Positions 61,366 through 64,000 of a stretch of DNA of 64,000 bases are shown piece by piece (position 1 is the first letter of the stretch; each line of letters opens with the position of its first letter). Origin of the DNA: Candidatus Geothrix skivensis (GTDB lineage: Bacteria > Acidobacteriota > Holophagae > Holophagales > Holophagaceae). The stretch is taken from the NCBI GenBank assembly GCA_016721195.1, contig JADKIO010000013.1:62001-126000 (forward strand). The letters run 5' to 3'. Below the pieces are notes generated by a model, which saw nothing but the letters and a program-made list of their open reading frames with translations, did not search any database and was not told the origin of the DNA. The position numbers were made by a program, and so were the translations under genes.

Positions 61366-63552
61366 ATGGGAACCACTCGCATGGACCGCCGCCTGTTCCT
61401 GAAGGCCACGGGCGCCACCGCCGGGGCCGCCGCCTCGATCCAGGTGGGCTGCCTCAGCTACTTCAAGAAGGGCCGGAGCGCCACCGCGGACCGGCGGGAG
61501 GTCCCCACCACCTGCGAGCTCTGCCCCAACAAGTGCTCGGCCATCGCCGTGGTCGAGGGGGGCCTCGTGAAGAAGCTGAACCCCAATCCAGAGAACCCCA
61601 AGTCCCGGGACATGCTCTGCGCTCGGGGCAACGCCGCCATCAAGCAGGTCTACGATCCCGACCGCATCAAGCAGCCCATGATCCGCGTGGGCGCCCGGGG
61701 CGAGGGCAAGTGGAAGCCCGTGAGCTGGGACGAGGCCTTTGATTTCGCCGCCAAGAAGCTGGCCGAAGTGAAGGAGAAGCACGGCCCCCAGGCTTCGCTG
61801 TGGTCCTCCACGGAGGGCTTCCAGGAGGTCTTCTTCAAGAACCTGGGCCTGGCCTTCGGATCACCCAACATCGTGCGCCACCCCACCCTTTGCCTGGCCT
61901 CCGTGAACCTGGCCTACAGCATGACCTTCGGCACGGTGCCATCCTTCGACCTGCTCAACAGCCGCTACGTCATCATGTCCGGCGCCAACCGCTTCGAAAG
62001 CATCATCACGCCCGACACCATGGACCTCATCGGCGGCGTCATGGAGCGCAAGGCCAAGCTGATCTACCTGGATCCCCGCTTCACCGTCACCGCGGCCAAG
62101 GCCGACGAGTGGTACCCCATCAAGCCCGGCACCGACCTGGCGTTCATCCTTGCCATGATCCACGTGATCATCAAGGAGAACCGCCACAGCAAGGACTTCA
62201 TCGCCGCCTACACCACGGGCTTCGACCTGCTGGCCGAGCACGTGAAGTCCTACACGCCCGAGTGGGCCGAGAAGGAAACGGAGATTCCCGCCAAGGACAT
62301 CATCCGCATCGCCCGGGAGTTCTCGGACGCCGCGCCCCGGTCCCTCTACTACGCGGGGCGGCGTTCCTCCTGGTACCAGAACGATTTCCAGATGCGCCGG
62401 GCCCAGGCCATCCTCAACGCCATCGTGGGGAACTGGGACCAGGTTGGCGGCATGGTGCCCAACGCCAAGCTGCCCAAGGGGGAATTCCTCTTCATGCCCT
62501 GGGACGAGCCCAAGGCCCCCCGGGTGGACGAGATCGACAAGCACTTCCCCCTGGCCGCCAAGGGTGACGGCGTCTACCTGAAGCTGCGGGAGAACGTGCT
62601 CTCCGGCAAGCCCTATCCCGTCAAGGCCTGGATGGTCTACAAGCAGGATCCCATGAACGCCATGCCCGACCAGGCCAAGACCCTGAAGATGATCGAGGGC
62701 ATGGACTTCATCGGCGTCATCGACGTCGCCATGAGCGACATGGCCTGGTACGCCGACGTGGTCTTCCCCGAGAGCGCCTACCTGGAACGCACGGATCCCG
62801 TGGAGGTAATGGCCGGCATCTGGCCCGCCGTGGTCTACCGCCAGCAGGTGGTGAAGCCCATCCACGACACCAAGCCCAACCTGGAGATCGTCCAGGGGCT
62901 GGCCAAGCGCCTGGGACTCTCCGACTACTTCGACTACACCATCGAGCAGTGGGTGGATGCCGAGTTCAAGGAGTTGCCCATCCCCATGGCCGCCGAGCAC
63001 ATGAAGAAGCACGGCGTCTGGGCAGCCAGCGGCCAGCCATCCTACGGGAAGACGCTGACGCCCGACCACCGCTTCGTCACCAAGACCGGCAAGATCGAGA
63101 TCTTCTCCGAGCGCCTCAAGGAGGCGGGCCACGACCCCCTGCCGGTCTACGCCAGCCCCGAGCAGCCACCCGCGGACCGCTTCCGGCTCATCCTGGGCCG
63201 GGTGGGCTACTTCACCCACGCCAACCACTCGAACAACGTCTGGCTGCACGAGTTCATGAAGGAGAACGACCTCTGGATCAACCCCAAGTCCGCGGCGAAG
63301 CTGGGCATCCTGAACGGCGCCATCGTTGACGTCACCAGCAGCGTGGGCAGCGTCAAGCTCAAGGCCAGGGTCACCGAGGAGATCCGCCCCGACTGCGTGT
63401 TCATGCTCCACGGCTTCGGCAAGAAGTCGAAGATGCAGAGCCTGGTCTACAACGTGGGCGCCAGCGACGCGGTGATCCTCGAGACGGCCTGGGACAAGGT
63501 GTCGGGCAACGCCGCCTTCCACGAAACCTTCGTCAAAGTCACGAACGCCTGA
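61366..63552 (+). CDS. Tat-exported molybdopterin oxidoreductase, PsrA/PhsA-like
   Basis: A 728-residue catalytic subunit with Tat signal (RRLFLKATG; the second ATG at 61381 is an alternative start), 4Fe-4S ligands Cys50, Cys53, Cys57, Cys85 (CELCPNKC ... MLCARG) and a likely Mo-ligand Cys176 in HPTLCLAS, which is typical for polysulfide/thiosulfate-type members and not Ser or Asp. It needs bis-MGD. The true substrate (thiosulfate, polysulfide, tetrathionate or an oxyanion) cannot be told from the sequence alone. Confidence 0.9.
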   Translation: MGTTRMDRRLFLKATGATAGAAASIQVGCLSYFKKGRSATADRREVPTTCELCPNKCSAIAVVEGGLVKKLNPNPENPKSRDMLCARGNAAIKQVYDPDRIKQPMIRVGARGEGKWKPVSWDEAFDFAAKKLAEVKEKHGPQASLWSSTEGFQEVFFKNLGLAFGSPNIVRHPTLCLASVNLAYSMTFGTVPSFDLLNSRYVIMSGANRFESIITPDTMDLIGGVMERKAKLIYLDPRFTVTAAKADEWYPIKPGTDLAFILAMIHVIIKENRHSKDFIAAYTTGFDLLAEHVKSYTPEWAEKETEIPAKDIIRIAREFSDAAPRSLYYAGRRSSWYQNDFQMRRAQAILNAIVGNWDQVGGMVPNAKLPKGEFLFMPWDEPKAPRVDEIDKHFPLAAKGDGVYLKLRENVLSGKPYPVKAWMVYKQDPMNAMPDQAKTLKMIEGMDFIGVIDVAMSDMAWYADVVFPESAYLERTDPVEVMAGIWPAVVYRQQVVKPIHDTKPNLEIVQGLAKRLGLSDYFDYTIEQWVDAEFKELPIPMAAEHMKKHGVWAASGQPSYGKTLTPDHRFVTKTGKIEIFSERLKEAGHDPLPVYASPEQPPADRFRLILGRVGYFTHANHSNNVWLHEFMKENDLWINPKSAAKLGILNGAIVDVTSSVGSVKLKARVTEEIRPDCVFMLHGFGKKSKMQSLVYNVGASDAVILETAWDKVSGNAAFHETFVKVTNA

Positions 63553-63563
63553 GGGGGTGGACC

Positions 63564-64000
63564 ATGGACATCAGGAAGCGGCGCTACGCCCTCGTCATCG
63601 ACTCCAGGAAATGCATCAACTGCAAGGCCTGCGTCGTCGCCTGCAAGGCTGAGAACGGCGTGCCCACCGGCAATTTCCGCAACTGGATCAACGCAGACCG
63701 GCAGGGTGAGTACCCCAAGCTGCGCATCGACTTCACGCCGGAGCAGTGCCACCACTGCGAGCACCCCTCCTGCGTGCGGGTCTGCCCCACCGGCGCCTCC
63801 TGGCAGCGCAAGGATGGCATCGTGCTCGTCTACGAGGATGATTGCATCGGCTGCCGCTACTGCATGCTGGCCTGCCCCTACGACGCCCGCTACTTCCACG
63901 AGGAGAGCGGCACGGTGCACAAGTGCACCCTGTGCAACCACCGCGTGGACAAGGGCGAGGTTCCGGCCTGCGTGGAGACCTGCCCCTCGAAGGTCCGGGT
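63564..64000 (+). CDS. Four-cluster ferredoxin subunit of the molybdoenzyme, 3' end outside window
   Basis: The ATG at 63564 follows GGGGGTGG. The visible 145 residues show 4Fe-4S motifs CINCKACVVAC, CHHCEHPSCVRVC, CIGCRYCMLAC and the start of a fourth (CTLCNHRV ... CVETCP). This is the electron-transfer subunit of PsrB/PhsB type. A membrane anchor (PsrC/NrfD-like) may follow past the right edge. Confidence 0.93.
   Translation, partial: MDIRKRRYALVIDSRKCINCKACVVACKAENGVPTGNFRNWINADRQGEYPKLRIDFTPEQCHHCEHPSCVRVCPTGASWQRKDGIVLVYEDDCIGCRYCMLACPYDARYFHEESGTVHKCTLCNHRVDKGEVPACVETCPSKVR

Noticed and set aside
1..64000. tRNA, rRNA, integrase, insertion sequence or prophage block
   Set aside because: I found no cloverleaf, no rRNA segment and no transposase or integrase motif; the window looks like stable chromosome apart from the repeats listed.

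Overview
The window looks like chromosome of a high-GC, strictly or facultatively anaerobic bacterium. The combination of two [FeFe]-hydrogenase operons with hydE/hydG, menaquinone-type menG, type IV pilus retraction, molybdopterin and multiheme-style respiration genes, and a DUF3373-type outer-membrane protein fits the Acidobacteriota class Holophagae (Geothrix-like). That placement is inferred from gene content only; no rRNA or tRNA gene is present to test it.

Layout. 1-11,000: an NHL-repeat protein (cut at the left edge), a secreted basic protein, a SprT-like metalloprotein, a HAD 5'-nucleotidase, a DegT/ArnB-type aminotransferase, a mosaic of intergenic repeats, a cytosolic histidine kinase, then a translationally coupled trio (membrane histidine kinase, ECF sigma factor, zinc-finger/cupin anti-sigma factor) and an EamA transporter. 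11,057-27,776: a 16.7-kb hydrogen island, all on the + strand. It holds the maturases hydG-hydE, a first bifurcating-type hydrogenase (hydB-hydA-hydC, closed by a clear terminator), and a second operon hydC2-hydB2-hydA2 in which hydB2 is fused to a GltD/NfnB-type flavin domain. This operon continues into a receiver protein, an [FeFe]-hydrogenase-like sensor histidine kinase and a receiver-histidine kinase hybrid. hydF is not in the window.

27,862-36,533: housekeeping genes (rsmI, a probable lipoprotein, a GAF/degenerate-GGDEF protein, a YdcF-like protein, typA, pilT, an HU/IHF gene, a DUF493 gene, asnS), with a 98-bp tandem duplication at the end of typA. 36,596-42,560: a chemotaxis-type cluster on the minus strand: PilZ protein, CheY, CheZ-like protein with a FliM-like amino end, a protein with three CheW domains, CheA, and a CheW-CheZ fusion. 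43,039-48,761: pyrR-pyrB, an ORF6N-like small protein, gpmI, a P-loop NadR-like ATPase and a methyl-accepting chemotaxis protein. 48,861-58,541: two long acyl-CoA dehydrogenase paralogues around menG, a FecR/DUF6600 protein with 20-residue repeats, tatD, moaA and mobA. 58,538-64,000: a 2Fe-2S ferredoxin, then a respiratory operon with a small c-type cytochrome, an outer-membrane barrel, a Tat-exported polysulfide/thiosulfate-reductase-like molybdoenzyme and its four-cluster ferredoxin subunit, cut at the right edge.

How it fits together. HydE and HydG would mature two or three [FeFe] proteins. HydBAC and HydC2-B2-A2 would couple H2 to pyridine nucleotides and ferredoxin; the GltD-like fusion suggests the second enzyme also handles NADP(H). 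The sensor kinase in the same operon would report redox or H2 status to two receivers that carry no DNA-binding output. Both hydrogenase operons share a 36-bp upstream element (31/36 identical) that contains a TGTGA-N6-TCACT palindrome and a TGACC-N4-GGT half-site pair. A related palindrome precedes the respiratory operon at 59,026, so one CRP/FNR- or Rex-type regulator may tie fermentation-type H2 metabolism to respiration. MoaA and MobA lie next to the molybdoenzyme operon that needs their product.
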